From JAEUMY01 sp033764435 (GTDB taxonomy: Bacteria > Pseudomonadota > Gammaproteobacteria > Burkholderiales > Usitatibacteraceae), in assembly GCA_033764435.1 (NCBI GenBank), contig JANRIX010000054.1, forward strand, positions 186,001 through 250,000: a stretch of DNA of 64,000 bases, written 5' to 3'. Of this stretch, positions 62,235 through 64,000 are shown piece after piece. The notes under the pieces were generated by a model. The model was not told the origin of the DNA and ran no database searches. It worked only from the letters and a program-made list of their open reading frames with translations. The position numbers and the translations under genes were made by a program. Numbering within the stretch: position 1 is the stretch's first letter; the number at the start of each line of letters is the position of its first letter.

Positions 62235-62331
62235 ATCGGTCGCCTTCGCGGTCAGTTTGACGTATGCGAGACGTTATCACACAGCTCCGCAGGGCTGGCA
62301 AGAATGTCAGTCGCAAGTGTTGAAACCTACG

Positions 62332-62781
62332 TTATCGGGTCGAGCGCTTCAATATTCGTTGTTGCTCGCGCTTCCAGTCTTTTTCAGCCTCTGTCGCACG
62401 CTTGTCATGCTGCTTCTTGCCCTTGGCAAGTCCGATTTCCAGCTTGATTCGGCCTTTGCTGTAATGAAAGTTGAGCGGCACCAGGGTGTAGCCTGCGCGC
62501 TCCACTTTACCGATGAGCTTGTTGATTTCCTCAGCATGGAGCAGCAGCTTGCGCGTCCTCACCGGATCAGGATTCACATGGGTTGAGGCTTCAGGAAGCG
62601 GGCTGATGTGCGAGCCGATCATCCACAGCGCGCCTGACTTCACGATGATGTAGGCCTCCTTGATCTGGGCGCGCCCCGCGCGGATGGCCTTGACCTCCCA
62701 GCCCTCCAGAACCAGACCGGCCTCGTAGCGTTCCTCGATGAAGTAGTCGTGGAAGGCCTTGCGATTGTCGACGATGCTCAT
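62332..62781 (-). CDS. smpB: SsrA-binding protein SmpB
   Basis: A 149-residue tmRNA-binding protein for trans-translation. Blocks NRKAFHDYFIEERYEAGLVL, WEVKAIRAGRAQIKEAY and the basic tail GLAKGKKQHDKRATEAEKDW are diagnostic. ATG 62781 matches family length. It is divergent from lexA with 195 bp between. Confidence 0.96.
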   Translation of the reverse strand: MSIVDNRKAFHDYFIEERYEAGLVLEGWEVKAIRAGRAQIKEAYIIVKSGALWMIGSHISPLPEASTHVNPDPVRTRKLLLHAEEINKLIGKVERAGYTLVPLNFHYSKGRIKLEIGLAKGKKQHDKRATEAEKDWKREQQRILKRSTR

Positions 62782-62853
62782 TTTGCTAAATATTTGAAAT
62801 TCAGGGGATTTTAGCTTAATTGCGGATTCTGGCCGGCCCCACCGAAAAAACGC

Positions 62854-62882
62854 TTGACGGCAGAACAATCGTTCGGTACTGT
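62854..62882 (+). promoter_or_regulatory. lexA promoter
   Basis: TTGACG (62854-62859), 17-bp spacer, TACTGT (62877-62882). The first operator lies inside the spacer. Confidence 0.6.
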
Positions 62883-62912
62883 GCCGAACATTCGTTCTGA
62901 GAACGATTGTTC
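62863..62912. promoter_or_regulatory. Three GAAC-N4-GTTC boxes, probable LexA operators
   Basis: Perfect sites at 62863-62874, 62886-62897 and 62901-62912, centres 23 and 15 bp apart. The flanks extend the symmetry (AGAAC...GTTCG/T). Boxes 1 and 3 are reverse complements of each other over 13 bases. Confidence 0.8.
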
Positions 62913-62928
62913 TGTCGCAGAATCCTTC

Positions 62929-62940
62929 GCGAATATTCGC
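62929..62940. repeat. GCGAATATTCGC palindrome, copy 23
   Basis: Perfect copy in the lexA leader, 36 bp before the start codon and just after the operators. Confidence 0.95.
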
Positions 62941-62976
62941 AAGGAACCGTTGACGGGCAATCCCGACCACCCCGAC

Positions 62977-63561
62977 ATGAAGCCGCAACTCGACCCCATC
63001 TACCTCGAAAAGCTGCAGGACTATTACGCGGAACACAAGGTGATCCCGTCGTATTCCGTGCTCGCCACGCTATGGGGCATTTCTGCCAAGTCGTGGGTCG
63101 CCGAGTGTGTCACCCGTTTCAAGGAAGCGGGCTTCCTTGACCATACCCCGGACAAACAATTGAAGCCCGGGCCGCGCTTCTTCGAACGACGCCTGGCCAC
63201 GGCAACCGTGCGTGCGGGCCTGCCCAACCCGGCGCTGGATGATGGCTACGACATGGTCACCATCGACGACTACCTCGTGCGGGTACCGTCCAAAACCACG
63301 CTCATTCGCGTGAAGGGCGATTCCATGATCGATGCAGGCATCCACGAGGGTGATCTGATCGTCGTGGAGCAGCAGCCCAATGCAAACATCGGCGACATCG
63401 TGGTTGCAATCGTCGATGACGAATTCACTGTGAAGTACCTCGACCGGGAGAAGGGTCAATGGATCCTCAAACCTGGCAACCGGGCCTACCCGGTCATCCG
63501 TCCACAGGGAAAGCTGGAGATTTTTGGTGTCATGGCCGGGTTGATCCGCAAGACGCGGTGA
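62977..63561 (+). CDS. lexA: LexA family repressor (S24 peptidase fold)
   Basis: A 194-residue SOS-type repressor. The N-terminal winged helix (KVIPSYSVLATLWGISAKSW) differs from E. coli LexA. The self-cleavage site is Ala80-Gly81, and the catalytic dyad is Ser116 (GDSMIDAGI) and Lys153. ATG 62977 is chosen; the frame is open further upstream through the operators. Genes for a small unknown protein and recA follow. The three GAAC-N4-GTTC boxes upstream imply autoregulation. Confidence 0.9.
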   Translation: MKPQLDPIYLEKLQDYYAEHKVIPSYSVLATLWGISAKSWVAECVTRFKEAGFLDHTPDKQLKPGPRFFERRLATATVRAGLPNPALDDGYDMVTIDDYLVRVPSKTTLIRVKGDSMIDAGIHEGDLIVVEQQPNANIGDIVVAIVDDEFTVKYLDREKGQWILKPGNRAYPVIRPQGKLEIFGVMAGLIRKTR

Positions 63562-63602
63562 TACCCCATCAGCTCAACACAATGATTTCAGGAGGCGCCG
63601 AC

Positions 63603-63875
63603 ATGAAGAATCGAATTGACAAGGACACCGCGGTGGAGCGACTGGTGAATGCATTCAGCCCGTTCCGCTGCAAGCTGCTGCCGCTGGACCGCGACATGCA
63701 CAACTTCGACCTGCGCATCGTGGGCACTGCGGGTCAGGAAGTCGACATCCCGCTAGACGTATCGCCCTATCAGCTTCGTGACGTGCAGCGTCTCGAAAGG
63801 CTGATCGCATTTTGCCACCGCTACATTGCAGAACACGGGCTGGTGATGCCGCCCACATCCGTGCGCCAGCACTGA
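63603..63875 (+). CDS. Small conserved hypothetical protein between lexA and recA
   Basis: A 90-residue soluble protein, MKNRIDKDTAVERLVNAF with FSPFRCKLLPLDRDMHNFDL, ending SVRQH. AGGAGG precedes ATG 63603. It starts 41 bp after lexA and is probably in its operon, suggesting a damage-response link, but I recognise no family. Confidence 0.7.
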   Translation: MKNRIDKDTAVERLVNAFSPFRCKLLPLDRDMHNFDLRIVGTAGQEVDIPLDVSPYQLRDVQRLERLIAFCHRYIAEHGLVMPPTSVRQH

Positions 63876-63973
63876 GCAAGGAAGATTCCGGCGCAGACTT
63901 TCACCCACTCACGTATGGGATAATTTCAATGGACACCGTCGTTCCCTTCCGCAACACCTCTTCAGGACATTCC

Positions 63974-64000
63974 ATGGACGAAAACAAGAGCAAGGCGCTG
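63974..64000 (+). CDS. recA: RecA, N-terminal fragment (cut by window edge)
   Basis: Only MDENKSKAL is visible, the characteristic start of proteobacterial RecA. A possible -10 (GATAAT, 63919-63924) lies upstream, with no convincing -35 and no GAAC-N4-GTTC box. Confidence 0.85.

Overview
The window is a GC-rich chromosomal segment from a Gram-negative bacterium, most likely a betaproteobacterium. Pointers are the TonB/ExbB/ExbD and TonB-dependent receptor genes, many lipoproteins, the gene order rimP-nusA-infB-rbfA-truB-rpsO-pnp, and an intracellular polyhydroxyalkanoate depolymerase next to a PhaM-like granule protein. No phage, insertion sequence or CRISPR array is visible.

Layout. 0-12 kb: 2'-5' RNA ligase, a metallo-beta-lactamase/cyclic-nucleotide-binding fusion, mobA, an ABC-2 exporter pair, a 2OG-Fe(II) oxygenase, selO, a DUF1993 protein, a glutamate-synthase-like membrane enzyme and a tandem-DEP protein. 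12-26 kb: AraC regulator; a coupled sigma factor/radical SAM/DUF547 lipoprotein operon; mnmC; a lipoprotein prolyl-oligopeptidase; a CorA-like transporter; an ECF sigma/anti-sigma/periplasmic protein operon. 26-37 kb: a diheme cytochrome peroxidase, maleylacetoacetate isomerase, Nudix, SDR, proline iminopeptidase, a frameshifted phaZ with phaM, and an EF-G paralogue. 37-42 kb: folA-thyA, two tonB paralogues and exbB-exbD-exbD. 42-52.6 kb: two large TonB-dependent receptors; the second is followed by two TPR/aspartyl-asparaginyl beta-hydroxylase genes flanking a methyltransferase. 52.6-61.6 kb: the transcription/translation operon. 61.6-64 kb: tRNA-Pro, tRNA-Arg, tRNA-His, smpB, lexA, a small unknown gene and the first codons of recA.

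The most striking signal is not a gene. The 12-bp palindrome GCGAATATTCGC occurs perfectly 23 times (my hand count), with a few single-mismatch relatives. By composition about 0.002 copies would be expected, assuming roughly 64% GC. Copies lie in coding DNA in all three reading frames (read as ANIR, RIFA or EYS) and between genes, including inside a tRNA cluster. The extended form is mostly Y-GCGAATATTCGC-R. This resembles the cyanobacterial HIP1 highly iterated palindrome in behaviour but has a different sequence. It is missing from 37.1-47.4 kb and 49.2-61.8 kb, the TonB/receptor and ribosome-related blocks.

Other points of interest are three GAAC-N4-GTTC boxes over the lexA promoter (an SOS box type unlike that of E. 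coli), the receptor/hydroxylase/methyltransferase operon, an inverted repeat shared by both receptor promoters, and the sigma/radical SAM/DUF547 operon.
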